The notes: generated by a model not told the origin, from the sequence alone. Shown: positions 1-6,593, numbered from the stretch's first letter. The stretch: 12,425 nucleotides of DNA from Ignavibacteriales bacterium (GCA_027080245.1 JALWSN010000505.1:1-12425); one strand, 5' to 3'. Made by a program: numbers and translations.

Positions 1-268
1 TCCATACGTAGATTACAAACTTTTGAAAAAAGTTCGCGAATTAAACGAGAAGAATCAGAAGAAGATAATTAAAACGTGGTCCCGCGCGAGCATGATTGTT
101 CCGGAATTTGTGGGGCACACTATTGCAGTTCACAACGGTAATAAAATGATTCCCGTTTATATTTCGGAAAATATGGTGGGTCACAAATTAGGTGAGTTTG
201 CCCCGACGAGAATTTTCAGGGGGCATCCCGGAACAAAAGCCGAGAAAGCGGCGAGAATGAAAAAATAG
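1..268 (+). CDS. rpsS: 30S ribosomal protein S19, 5' partial
   Basis: Small-subunit protein uS19, which binds 16S rRNA in the head of the 30S subunit together with S13. The reading frame is already open at the window edge (codon boundary at base 2) and begins PYVDYKLLKKVRELN, matching the family just after its N-terminal KKGP motif, so only about the first 10 residues are missing. The TTG at 23 is an internal Leu codon, not the start. Visible family motifs are IKTWSRAS, VPEFVGHTIAVHNG and the C-terminal HKLGEFAPTR followed by FRGH. The stop is TAG at 266-268, and rplV follows after 19 bases. Placement beside rplV and rpsC is the standard S10-cluster order. Confidence 0.97.
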   Translation, partial: PYVDYKLLKKVRELNEKNQKKIIKTWSRASMIVPEFVGHTIAVHNGNKMIPVYISENMVGHKLGEFAPTRIFRGHPGTKAEKAARMKK

Positions 269-287
269 GTATTGAGGTAAATGTTCA

Positions 288-638
288 ATGGAAGCTAAAG
301 CAACACATAAATACATTGGGTCTTCGCCTCGTAAAATGAGGCTTGTTATTGATTTAATCAGAGGAGAATCCGTCGACAAAGCGTTGGAGATTCTTCACTT
401 CAGCCCTAAGCATGCGGCAAGAGACGCCGAGAGAGTTTTAAGGTCGGCTGTGGCTAATCTTTTTAACAAAGATACCGAGCACAGCTACGAGCCTTCGGAC
501 CTTTACGTAAAAGAAGCTTACGTTAATCAAGGTCCGACGTTGAAAAGAATTTTACCTGCGCCGATGGGCAGGGCTTACAGAATTCGCAAAAGGTCGAACC
601 ATTTAACAATAGTAGTAGCTACTAAAAAAGTTAATTAG
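288..638 (+). CDS. rplV: 50S ribosomal protein L22
   Basis: uL22 binds 23S rRNA, and its long beta-hairpin lines the peptide exit tunnel. The 116-residue length is normal. Family features are YIGSSPRKMRLVIDLIRG near the N-terminus and the tunnel hairpin GPTLKRILPAPMGRAYRI at about residues 82-99, followed by KRSNHLTIVV; most family members have a Thr or Cys before Ser-His here instead of Ser-Asn-His. The ATG at 288 lies 9 bases after a GAGGT SD at 274-278. An out-of-frame ATG at 281 is too close to that SD to be the main start. The hairpin looks intact, with no macrolide-resistance type deletion around residues 85-87. Confidence 0.97.
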   Translation: MEAKATHKYIGSSPRKMRLVIDLIRGESVDKALEILHFSPKHAARDAERVLRSAVANLFNKDTEHSYEPSDLYVKEAYVNQGPTLKRILPAPMGRAYRIRKRSNHLTIVVATKKVN

Positions 639-642
639 GAGG
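636..642 (+). promoter_or_regulatory. Strong Shine-Dalgarno overlapping the rplV stop, serving rpsC
   Basis: AGGAGG at 637-642 lies 5 bases before a TTG codon at 648, and its first two bases are the last two of the rplV TAG stop. It fixes TTG as the rpsC start. The overlap means a ribosome terminating on rplV occupies the rpsC initiation site, which suggests translational coupling (inference). Confidence 0.8.
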
Positions 643-647
643 AATTT

Positions 648-1286
648 TTGGGTCAGAAAACAAATCCAATAGGATTGAGAGTAGGAATAATCAGAGGATG
701 GGAATCTAACTGGTACGAGAGACGCAGTTACGCGGAAAAATTAATGGAAGACAGGAAAATCAGGCTTTACGTAAGGAATCGTTTAAAGAAAGCCGGGATT
801 TCCAGAATAATAATTAACAGGACGTCGAAGAATTTAATAATTATTATTCACACCTCTCGGCCAGGCGTTGTGATTGGAAAGAGCGGAAAGGAAATCAACC
901 AACTTGAAAGCGAGCTTAAGAAGTTAACGCAAAAGGAAGTAAAGATTCAGATTACCGAAATCAAACGTCCCGAATTAGATGCATATTTGGTTGCGGAAAA
1001 CATTGCAAATCAGCTTACCGGTAGAATATCCTTCAGGCGCGCAATGAAATCGGCAATTACCTCGGCGATGAGGATGGGCGCGGAAGGAATAAGGGTGATG
1101 TGTTCCGGAAGATTAGGCGGAGCAGAAATGGCTCGCACCGAGCAATACAAAGAAGGAAGAATTCCGCTTCACACTTTAAGGGCGGATATCGATTACGCAA
1201 CCGCTACGGCTCAAACAATTTACGGTTCGATTGGAGTAAAAGTTTGGATTTGCCGCGGCGAAGTTTTAGGTAAAAGGTTAGATTAA
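648..1286 (+). CDS. rpsC: 30S ribosomal protein S3 (TTG start)
   Basis: uS3 sits at the mRNA entry channel of the 30S subunit and contributes to mRNA unwinding. It has 212 residues, slightly shorter than E. coli S3. The N-terminus MGQKTNPIGLRVGI is the canonical family start, reached through a TTG codon. A type II KH domain is visible around residues 40-110, with the GKSG loop at 77-80 in RPGVVIGKSGKEI. The C-terminal domain carries GAEGIRVMCSGRLGGAEMAR and ends with VWICRGEVLGKR. It is spaced 9 bases from rplV and 23 from rplP. Confidence 0.97.
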   Translation: MGQKTNPIGLRVGIIRGWESNWYERRSYAEKLMEDRKIRLYVRNRLKKAGISRIIINRTSKNLIIIIHTSRPGVVIGKSGKEINQLESELKKLTQKEVKIQITEIKRPELDAYLVAENIANQLTGRISFRRAMKSAITSAMRMGAEGIRVMCSGRLGGAEMARTEQYKEGRIPLHTLRADIDYATATAQTIYGSIGVKVWICRGEVLGKRLD

Positions 1287-1309
1287 AATTCGATAGGGAG
1301 TAATCTCAA

Positions 1310-1732
1310 ATGTTAATGCCGAAAAGAGTAAAATATAGAAAAGTTCAAAGAGGAAGAAGAAAAGGGAAAGCCAACCGCGGGCATCGCGTAAGTTTCGGCG
1401 ATTTCGGGTTAAAAGCTCTGGAGCCCGGCTGGATTACGAGCAGACAGATTGAAGCTTGCAGGGTTGCGATGACGAGAAGAATGAAAAGAGACGGTAAGGT
1501 TTGGATCAGGATTTTCCCCGACAAGCCCGTTTCCAAAAAGCCTCTTGAAACAAGGATGGGTAAAGGCAAAGGCGCGCCGGAGTTCTGGGTGGCTGTAGTA
1601 AAGCCGGGAAGAGTAATGTTCGAAGTGGCGGGCGTTTCCCAAGAGCTTGCAATGGAAGCCTTGAAATTAGCTTCGCATAAGCTTCCCATTAAAACCAAGG
1701 TTGTAATGAGACCCGAATTTGAACAAAAGTAG
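1310..1732 (+). CDS. rplP: 50S ribosomal protein L16
   Basis: uL16 binds 23S rRNA near the A-site tRNA and the peptidyl transferase centre and is a late assembly protein. Length is 140 residues. Family motifs are PKRVKYRK at the N-terminus and RMGKGKG with KPGRVMFE in the middle; Arg82 corresponds by alignment to the arginine hydroxylated in E. coli L16. Two starts are possible, ATG at 1310 (MLMPKR) and ATG at 1316 (MPKR). GGGAG at 1296-1300 is 9 bases from the first and 15 from the second, so 1310 is chosen. The TAG stop overlaps the SD of rpmC. Confidence 0.96.
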   Translation: MLMPKRVKYRKVQRGRRKGKANRGHRVSFGDFGLKALEPGWITSRQIEACRVAMTRRMKRDGKVWIRIFPDKPVSKKPLETRMGKGKGAPEFWVAVVKPGRVMFEVAGVSQELAMEALKLASHKLPIKTKVVMRPEFEQK

Positions 1733-1741
1733 GTGATTAAG

Positions 1742-1957
1742 ATGAAAATGTACGAAATTCGCGAAATGACTAACGACGAATTAAAAAAGCGAATAATAGA
1801 AGAAGAAAATAATTTAATGGATTTAAGGTTTCAGAACGCTCTGAAAAGTTTGGCTAACACGGCAAAGATTAAGATGACAAAGAAAGACATTGCGAGAATG
1901 AAGACGGAACTGAAATTAAGGGAATTAAATTTATCCAAGCAAGAGAATAATAAATAA
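1742..1957 (+). CDS. rpmC: 50S ribosomal protein L29
   Basis: uL29 is a small two-helix protein near the tunnel exit, close to the docking site for trigger factor and SRP. Motifs are MYEIREMTNDELKKRI, the central NLMDLRFQNALKSLANTAKI and the basic helix ending in LKLRELN. The frame is also open from GTG at 1733 and has a second ATG at 1748. AGGTGAT at 1731-1737 pairs with the 3' part of the anti-SD and best positions ATG 1742, giving 71 residues. The SD shares its AG with the rplP stop. Confidence 0.93.
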   Translation: MKMYEIREMTNDELKKRIIEEENNLMDLRFQNALKSLANTAKIKMTKKDIARMKTELKLRELNLSKQENNK

Positions 1958-1974
1958 GGAGTTATTCTAAGTTT

Positions 1975-2232
1975 ATGAAACAACGTGGAATTAGAAAAAC
2001 GAGAGTTGGTGTTGTTGTAAAAAATAAAATGGATAAGACCATTGTTGTAGCTATTGAAAGGAAAGTGGCTCATCCGTTGTACAAGAAATATTTTAAGAAG
2101 ACCAACAAGCTAATGGCGCACGACGAAAAGAACGAATGCCGGGTTGGCGACGTCGTTAAAGTAATGGAAACAAGGCCATTAAGCAAGCATAAGCATTGGC
2201 GATTAGTAGAGATTGTAGAAAAAGCTAAGTAA
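1975..2232 (+). CDS. rpsQ: 30S ribosomal protein S17
   Basis: uS17 is an OB-fold protein that binds 16S rRNA early in assembly. It has 85 residues, normal for the family. Visible motifs are RGIRKTRVGVVVKNKMDKTIVV at the N-terminus and GDVVKVMETRPLSKHKHW near the C-terminus. The ATG at 1975 is the only credible in-frame start. The nearest SD, AAGGAG at 1956-1961, is 13 bases upstream, which is longer than for most genes here. It directly follows rpmC (17 bases) as in most bacteria. Confidence 0.97.
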   Translation: MKQRGIRKTRVGVVVKNKMDKTIVVAIERKVAHPLYKKYFKKTNKLMAHDEKNECRVGDVVKVMETRPLSKHKHWRLVEIVEKAK

Positions 2233-2259
2233 AAAGGATCGAATAAGGAGTAGCCCGAA

Positions 2260-2625
2260 ATGGTACAAGAAGAAACAAATTTAGTGGTTGCAGACAATTC
2301 CGGCGCTAAAAAGGTGCGTTGCATCAGGGTGTTAGGCGGCAGCAACAGAAGATACGCAAGCGTTGGGGATTTGATTGTGGTTACCGTTAAAGCCGCTATT
2401 CCAGGCGGAATAAAGAAAGGCGAAGTTTCTCGCGCAGTTGTTGTTAGAACTAAGAAGGAAGTAAGACGCGAAGACGGTTCTTACATTAGGTTTGATGAAA
2501 ACGCAGCCGTTCTGTTGAACAATCAGAACGAGCCGCGCGGAACGAGAATTTTCGGACCGGTAGCGCGGGAATTAAGAGACAAAAAGTTCATGAAAATAAT
2601 TTCTTTAGCGCCCGAAGTTTTATAA
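2260..2625 (+). CDS. rplN: 50S ribosomal protein L14
   Basis: uL14 lies at the subunit interface, contacts 16S helix 14 in an intersubunit bridge, and is the target of the RsfS silencing factor in other bacteria. Length is 121 residues, the family norm. Motifs are LVVADNSGAKKVRCIRVLGG, IPGGIKKGEVSRAVVVRTKK and YIRFDENAAVLLNN, ending with GTRIFGPVARELR. The ATG at 2260 follows AAGGAG (2245-2250) by 9 bases. No anomaly is seen. Confidence 0.98.
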   Translation: MVQEETNLVVADNSGAKKVRCIRVLGGSNRRYASVGDLIVVTVKAAIPGGIKKGEVSRAVVVRTKKEVRREDGSYIRFDENAAVLLNNQNEPRGTRIFGPVARELRDKKFMKIISLAPEVL

Positions 2626-2642
2626 ATAAAGGATTTTTGAAG

Positions 2643-2969
2643 ATGAAGATTAAAAAGAACGACAATGTTTTAGTGATAGCAGGCAATTACGCGGGAAAGA
2701 CTGGAAAAGTTTTGAAGGTCTTCCCGAAGAAAAACAGGGTAATTGTTGAAGGCGTTAACATCAGGAAAAGGCACACAAAGCCAAATCAGCAGTACCCTAA
2801 CGGCGGAATTATTGAGAAGGAATTGCCTATCGATGCTTCCAACGTGATGATTATTGACAATAAAACGAACGAGCCGACGAGAATCGGTAAGAAAATAATT
2901 ATTGACGAGAAGACTGGCAAAAAGAAAAGCGTTAGAATTAGCAAAGCCAGCGGAGAAATGTTGTTATAA
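2643..2969 (+). CDS. rplX: 50S ribosomal protein L24
   Basis: uL24 is an assembly-initiator protein that binds 23S rRNA near the tunnel exit. A KOW motif occupies the first third (KKNDNVLVIAGNYAGKTGKV), followed by VIVEGVNIRKRHTKPN and an IEKELPIDASNVMII segment. A TTG at 2637 is in frame, but AAAGGA at 2628-2633 lies only 3 bases from it and 9 bases from ATG 2643, so 2643 is chosen, giving 108 residues beginning MKIKKND, the expected N-terminus. It begins 17 bases after rplN. Confidence 0.96.
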   Translation: MKIKKNDNVLVIAGNYAGKTGKVLKVFPKKNRVIVEGVNIRKRHTKPNQQYPNGGIIEKELPIDASNVMIIDNKTNEPTRIGKKIIIDEKTGKKKSVRISKASGEMLL

Positions 2970-2990
2970 TTTTAAGGAATTGAAGCAGCT

Positions 2991-3635
2991 ATGGGAAAAC
3001 AAGCAAAAAAAGAGACTAAAAAGACAACGACAAAGAAAACAAAGAAGACCGAGCCGAAGGCTTCCGCTCAGGAAGCGGTACAGCCGAGGTTAAGCGTTAA
3101 ATACAAAGAAGAAATTGTTCCCAGGTTAATGAAGGAATTCGGTTACAAGAACGTAATGCAGGCGCCGAGGCTTCAGAAAATCGTTGTAAACATGGGCGTA
3201 GGGCAGGCTACGCAGGATCCCAAACTTCTGGAAGAAGCAGTTAATGATTTGAAGATAATTACGGGACAGATGCCAACAATAAGAACGGCAAAAAAATCCG
3301 TTTCCAATTTTAAGTTAAGAGCGGGAATGAAAATTGGCGCAAAGGTAACTTTACGCGGCGCAAGAATGTACGAATTCCTGGACAGATTAATTACAACCGC
3401 TCTTCCGAGGGTAAGGGACTTTCGCGGAATTTCGGACAAATCCTTTGACGGAAGAGGAAATTACACATTAGGAATAAAGGAACAAGCTATTTTCCCCGAA
3501 ATTAACATCGACAAGATGAACAGAGTAAGGGGAATGGACATTACATTTGTAACTACGGCGGAGAGCGACCGCGAAGCTTACGAGCTTTTGCTTGCGTTCG
3601 GAATGCCGTTCAGGAAAAAGGAAGTAAATAATTAA
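2991..3635 (+). CDS. rplE: 50S ribosomal protein L5 with Lys/Thr-rich N-terminal extension
   Basis: uL5 binds 5S rRNA in the central protuberance and contacts P-site tRNA and S13. The core, from about residue 34 (SVKYKEEIVPRLMKEFGY), shows VMQAPRLQKIVVNMGVG, TAKKSVSNFKLR, GAKVTLRGARMYEFLDRL and a DITFVTTAESDREA C-terminus, and is about 181 residues, the usual full length. Ahead of it sit roughly 33 extra residues with ten Lys in the first 23, several Thr, and no similarity that I recognise. The ATG at 2991 follows AAGGA by about 12 bases. No start codon with a good SD sits at the core boundary, so the extension is probably translated. The rplX gap is 21 bases. Confidence 0.96.
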   Translation: MGKQAKKETKKTTTKKTKKTEPKASAQEAVQPRLSVKYKEEIVPRLMKEFGYKNVMQAPRLQKIVVNMGVGQATQDPKLLEEAVNDLKIITGQMPTIRTAKKSVSNFKLRAGMKIGAKVTLRGARMYEFLDRLITTALPRVRDFRGISDKSFDGRGNYTLGIKEQAIFPEINIDKMNRVRGMDITFVTTAESDREAYELLLAFGMPFRKKEVNN

Positions 3636-3646
3636 AGGTTTGAACT

Positions 3647-3916
3647 ATGGCAAGAAAATGCATGGCAGCCCGCGAGGCAAAAAGAAGAAAGTTAGTTGAG
3701 AAATATGCAGAGCTAAGGAAAGAGTTAAAAGAAAAAAAAGATTACGAAGCTTTGCAAAAGTTACCCCGGAATTCTTCGCCTACGAGATTGCACAACAGGT
3801 GCATGGTAACGGGCAGACCCAGAGGTTATTATCGTAAATTCGGAATTTCGAGATTAGTCTTCAGAGAAATGGCGTTACGCGGTGAAATTCCGGGCATTAA
3901 AAAATCAAGTTGGTAA
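3647..3916 (+). CDS. rpsN: 30S ribosomal protein S14, zinc-free long form
   Basis: uS14 is part of the 30S head and is needed late in assembly. It has 89 residues, the length of the form that lacks a zinc ribbon. The only cysteines are Cys5 and Cys52, so the CxxC pairs of the short zinc form are absent. Typical motifs are LQKLPRNSSPTRLHNRC, TGRPRGYYRKFGISR and the C-terminal GEIPGIKKSSW. AAAGG at 3634-3638, overlapping the rplE stop, precedes ATG 3647 by 8 bases. Position between L5 and S8 is standard. Confidence 0.97.
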   Translation: MARKCMAAREAKRRKLVEKYAELRKELKEKKDYEALQKLPRNSSPTRLHNRCMVTGRPRGYYRKFGISRLVFREMALRGEIPGIKKSSW

Positions 3917-3933
3917 TTAAAGGAGAAGAATAA

Positions 3934-4329
3934 ATGTCGGTTACTGATCCAATAGCGGATTTTTTGACAAGAATTAGGAACGCGGTAAGAGCAAACAAGC
4001 GCTGGGTGGATATTCCTTCGTCGAAGATGAAGGTTCAGCTGGCGCAGATAATGAAAGATTACAGCTTTATTCTAGATTACAAGGTAGAAGAAGACAATAA
4101 GCAGAACGTTTTGAGAATTTTCTTAAAATACGTCGAGTCCACACCGGCAATTACTAATCTTAAAAGGATTAGCAAACCGGGTTTGCGCGTATACACGGAC
4201 AAGGACAACATTCCGCGCGTATTAAACGGGCTTGGCATTGCGGTTATTTCCACTTCGAAAGGATTAATGAGTGATAAAAAAGCCAGGCAGGAAGGTCTTG
4301 GCGGCGAAGTAATTTGTTATATTTGGTAA
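3934..4329 (+). CDS. rpsH: 30S ribosomal protein S8
   Basis: uS8 binds helix 21 of 16S rRNA in the central domain. In E. coli it also represses the spc operon through a site around the rplE start; here the rplX-rplE gap is only 21 bases, and I do not see an obvious mimic of that site. It has 131 residues. Motifs are TDPIADFLTRIRNA at the N-terminus, RISKPGLRVY in the middle and the C-terminal STSKGLMSDKKA and GGEVICYIW. AGGAGA at 3921-3926 precedes ATG 3934 by 7 bases. Confidence 0.98.
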   Translation: MSVTDPIADFLTRIRNAVRANKRWVDIPSSKMKVQLAQIMKDYSFILDYKVEEDNKQNVLRIFLKYVESTPAITNLKRISKPGLRVYTDKDNIPRVLNGLGIAVISTSKGLMSDKKARQEGLGGEVICYIW

Positions 4330-4347
4330 TTTGAACGGAGTAATAAA

Positions 4348-4881
4348 GTGTCACGAATAGGTAAAAAACCTGTAAATATTAAAGACGTTGACGTAAAATT
4401 GGATGGACGCACGCTGAAGGTTAAAGGCAAATTAGGCGAATTGAGCATGGAAGTTCATCCGAATATGAAAATAGAGATTGACGGCGACGAATTAAGAGTA
4501 GTAAGGCCGAACGACACGAAAGAAAACAGAGCATTCCACGGATTGACCCGCGCGCTGGTTCAGAATTTGGTGACAGGCGTTACCGAAGGTTATTCGAAAA
4601 CTTTGGAAATAGTTGGTGTGGGTTATAGAGCGGAATTAAAGGGGAAGAATTTGTTGTTAAATGTTGGATATTCGCACCCAATTTATTTCATTCCGCCGCA
4701 GGAAATTACTCTTGAGGTTCCTTCGAACACGCAAATTGTAGTGAAGGGAATCGACAAAGAATTGGTTGGACAGGTTGCGGCAAAAATCAGATCGTTCAGG
4801 AAGCCCGAACCTTACAAAGGCAAAGGCATCAGATATTCCGACGAGGTAATTATCAGAAAAGCAGGTAAGACAGCAGGTTAA
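4348..4881 (+). CDS. rplF: 50S ribosomal protein L6 (GTG start)
   Basis: uL6 binds near the sarcin-ricin loop and the factor-binding stalk base. Two homologous alpha/beta repeats make up its 177 residues. The N-terminus SRIGKKPV and the signature PEPYKGKGIRYSDE at about residues 153-166 identify it. The start codon is GTG at 4348, 7 bases after GGAG (4337-4340). It is the only GTG-started gene in the window. Nothing is truncated. Confidence 0.98.
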   Translation: MSRIGKKPVNIKDVDVKLDGRTLKVKGKLGELSMEVHPNMKIEIDGDELRVVRPNDTKENRAFHGLTRALVQNLVTGVTEGYSKTLEIVGVGYRAELKGKNLLLNVGYSHPIYFIPPQEITLEVPSNTQIVVKGIDKELVGQVAAKIRSFRKPEPYKGKGIRYSDEVIIRKAGKTAG

Positions 4882-4907
4882 AAATTTTGTCAGGAGAGAT
4901 AAGTTAA

Positions 4908-5273
4908 ATGTTATCTAAAAAGGAAATAAAGAGACGTAAAAGAAAATTCAGAATCAGAAAGAAAGTTACCGGCACTGCGGAAAGGCCCAGAATAGCTGTT
5001 TACAGGAGTCTTAAGCAGATTTACGCCCAGATGGTTGACGACGTGAGCGGAAAGACTTTGTTGTCCGCTTCTTCGCTGTCGAAGGAGATTGCGGACGATA
5101 TTAAAAAGGCTAAGAACAAAGTAGAACAGGCTTTTGCCGTAGGGGAACTGCTTGCAAAGAAAGCTCAGGAAAAGGGCATTACTCAGGCGGTATTCGACCG
5201 CAGCGGTTACGCCTACCACGGCAGAGTTAAAGCCGTAGCCGAAGGAGCGAGAAAAGGTGGAATTAAAATTTAA
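4908..5273 (+). CDS. rplR: 50S ribosomal protein L18
   Basis: uL18 binds 5S rRNA with L5 and delivers it to the central protuberance. It has 121 residues with a highly basic N-terminus (KKEIKRRKRKFRIRKK), then GTAERPRIAVYRSLKQIYAQ and the C-terminal FDRSGYAYHGRVKAVAEG. AGGAGA at 4892-4897 precedes ATG 4908. The gene ends with TAA at 5271-5273, only 9 bases before the 5' end of an embedded tRNA gene, which is the unusual feature of its surroundings. Confidence 0.98.
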   Translation: MLSKKEIKRRKRKFRIRKKVTGTAERPRIAVYRSLKQIYAQMVDDVSGKTLLSASSLSKEIADDIKKAKNKVEQAFAVGELLAKKAQEKGITQAVFDRSGYAYHGRVKAVAEGARKGGIKI

Positions 5274-5282
5274 TGAAGTTTT

Positions 5283-5353
5283 TGCCGGGTCGTCTAAGGG
5301 TAGGACAGCGGCCTTTGGAGCCGTATGTAGAGGTTCGAATCCTCTCCCGGCAG
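5283..5353 (+). tRNA. tRNA-Gln (anticodon UUG) embedded in the ribosomal protein operon
   Basis: The 71 bases fold into a full cloverleaf. The acceptor stem is TGCCGGG (5283-5289) with CCCGGCA (5346-5352). The D stem is GTCT with GGAC around a 7-base loop. The anticodon stem is GCGGC with GCCGT (one G-U pair) around loop CTTTGGA, with anticodon TTG at 5315-5317. The variable loop has 4 bases. The T stem is AGAGG with CCTCT around TTCGAAT. The U1-A72 pair and G73 are known glutamine identity elements and support the call. The next bases are CAA, so the 3' CCA is not encoded and must be added. The gene lies 9 bases after rplR and 41 before rpsE on the same strand, so it is probably cut from the operon transcript by RNase P and a 3' tRNase (inference). 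Confidence 0.95.
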
Positions 5354-5382
5354 CAATTAGTTTTGTTGAACGTAATTGAAGT

Positions 5383-5388
5383 AAGGAG
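5383..5388 (+). promoter_or_regulatory. Shine-Dalgarno deciding the TTG start of rpsE
   Basis: AAGGAG lies 6 bases before TTG 5395. It is 29 bases past the tRNA 3' end, so a transcript cut at the tRNA would still keep the complete rpsE ribosome binding site on its new 5' end. Confidence 0.75.
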
Positions 5389-5394
5389 TAAACA

Positions 5395-5901
5395 TTGAAG
5401 CCACAAAAAGTAAGCGGACTTGAAGGTTTAAAGGAAAAAGTTGTTCATATTAATAGAGTAGCAAAGGTAGTAAAAGGCGGACGTCGTTTTTCTTTTAACG
5501 CGATTGTAGTAGTTGGCGACGGTCAGGGCCACGTTGGCGTTGGATTAGGAAAAGCTAACGAAGTGACAGACGCAATTTCCAAGGGAATTGACGACGCAAA
5601 GAAGAACGTTTACAAAGTGCCGATTGTGAAGGGAACAATTCCTCACGAAATTATCGGTAAATTTGGCGCCGCTAAAATTTTGTTAAAGCCCGCCTCGCCC
5701 GGTACGGGACTAATTGCAGGCGGAGGCGTTAGGGCTGTTCTGGAATTAGCCGGCGTGCAGGACATTTTAACCAAGTCTTTGGGTTCAAGCAATCCTCACA
5801 ATCAGGTTAAAGCTACATTGAACGGATTGTTAAATTTAATTGACGCAAGAACAATGGCTTACAAACGCGGCATTAGCATTAGCGATTTGTTTAAAGCCTA
5901 A
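5395..5901 (+). CDS. rpsE: 30S ribosomal protein S5 (TTG start)
   Basis: uS5 sits at the mRNA entry side of the 30S body and affects decoding fidelity. It has 168 residues. The N-terminal double-stranded-RNA-binding-like S5 domain spans about 15-78, with RFSFNAIVVVGDGQGHVGVG and LGKANEV. The C-terminal domain has KPASPGTGLIAGGGVRAVLE and KSLGSSNPHNQVKAT. The start is TTG at 5395, preceded by AAGGAG. The 121-base gap upstream holds the tRNA-Gln gene, the largest break between protein genes in the window. Confidence 0.97.
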   Translation: MKPQKVSGLEGLKEKVVHINRVAKVVKGGRRFSFNAIVVVGDGQGHVGVGLGKANEVTDAISKGIDDAKKNVYKVPIVKGTIPHEIIGKFGAAKILLKPASPGTGLIAGGGVRAVLELAGVQDILTKSLGSSNPHNQVKATLNGLLNLIDARTMAYKRGISISDLFKA

Positions 5902-5919
5902 GGACAGGGGAAAGAGATT

Positions 5920-6117
5920 ATGGCAAAGAAGACAAAAAAATTAAAAATAGTGCAAACTCGCAGCGTAATAGGACGCCCGAAGGATCAAAAGTTAACTATT
6001 GAAGCTTTGGGTTTGGGTCGTCCGAATTATTCGAGAGTTCACAACGACACGCCTCAGATAAGAGGAATGGTAAGAAAAGTGCAGCATTTAGTAAAAGTAG
6101 AAGAAATAGAAGAATAG
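5920..6117 (+). CDS. rpmD: 50S ribosomal protein L30
   Basis: uL30 is a small 23S-rRNA-binding protein on the 5S rRNA side of the large subunit. The 65 residues include LKIVQTRSVIGRPKDQK and the family core LGLGRPNYSRVHNDTPQIRG, followed by MVRKVQHLVKVEE. It lies between S5 and L15 as in most bacteria. AGGGGA at 5906-5911 precedes ATG 5920 by 8 bases. The TAG stop overlaps the AGGTG SD of rplO. Confidence 0.96.
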   Translation: MAKKTKKLKIVQTRSVIGRPKDQKLTIEALGLGRPNYSRVHNDTPQIRGMVRKVQHLVKVEEIEE

Positions 6118-6125
6118 GTGTTTAA

Positions 6126-6593
6126 ATGGATATTCTAAGCAATTTGAAATACGCCAAAGGAGCCGTAAAGAAGAGAAAGAGAATAGCCCGCGGCGAAGGT
6201 TCGGGGCATGGAGGAACGGCAACGCGCGGAATGAACGGTCAGAAGTCCCGTTCCGGTGCAAAACACAGAGCTTGGTTCGAAGGCGGTCAGATGCCTTTGC
6301 AGCGCAGGGTTCCGAAGAAAGGGTTTAATCATATTTTTAAGATAGAATATCAACCGGTGAACACCGGAAGATTGCAGGAATTAGTCGATAATAAAAAGAT
6401 TGAAGAAGGCGCGGACGTAACGCCGGCGGTATTGTTTAAGGCCGGCGCAATTTCGAAAGCGGCCGCTCCGTACAAAATTTTAGGGCGCGGCGAGCTTAAG
6501 GCAAAATTGAACGTTGAAGCTCACGCCTTCAGCAAATCTGCAAAGGAACAAATTGAAAAAGCCGGCGGAACAATTAAAGAGATTAAAGCGTAA
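6126..6593 (+). CDS. rplO: 50S ribosomal protein L15
   Basis: uL15 is a late large-subunit assembly protein with an extended N-terminus that reaches into 23S rRNA. The 155 residues show the Gly- and basic-rich arm (ARGEGSGHGGTATRGMNGQK, then RSGAKHRAWFEGGQMP) at about 21-57 and the conserved C-terminal LNVEAHAFSKSAKEQIEKAGG-like globular part. AGGTG at 6116-6120 lies 5 bases before ATG 6126. The stop shares one base with the secY start in a TAATG junction at 6591-6595, a typical coupling arrangement. Confidence 0.97.
   Translation: MDILSNLKYAKGAVKKRKRIARGEGSGHGGTATRGMNGQKSRSGAKHRAWFEGGQMPLQRRVPKKGFNHIFKIEYQPVNTGRLQELVDNKKIEEGADVTPAVLFKAGAISKAAAPYKILGRGELKAKLNVEAHAFSKSAKEQIEKAGGTIKEIKA

Noticed and set aside
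281..298. Five-codon out-of-frame ORF (MFNGS) starting at ATG 281 and overlapping the rplV start.
   Set aside because: Its ATG is only 2 bases from the GAGGT SD, too close for good initiation, and ATG 288 has proper spacing. A short ATG-to-stop run like this occurs easily by chance.
2902..3093. 63-codon + strand ORF spanning the rplX-rplE junction.
   Set aside because: It is very basic, arises from Lys-rich codons in another frame, and overlaps two clear genes.
5283..5353. The tRNA-region hairpins read as an intrinsic terminator between rplR and rpsE.
   Set aside because: The structure is a cloverleaf with all tRNA landmarks and is not followed directly by a T tract.
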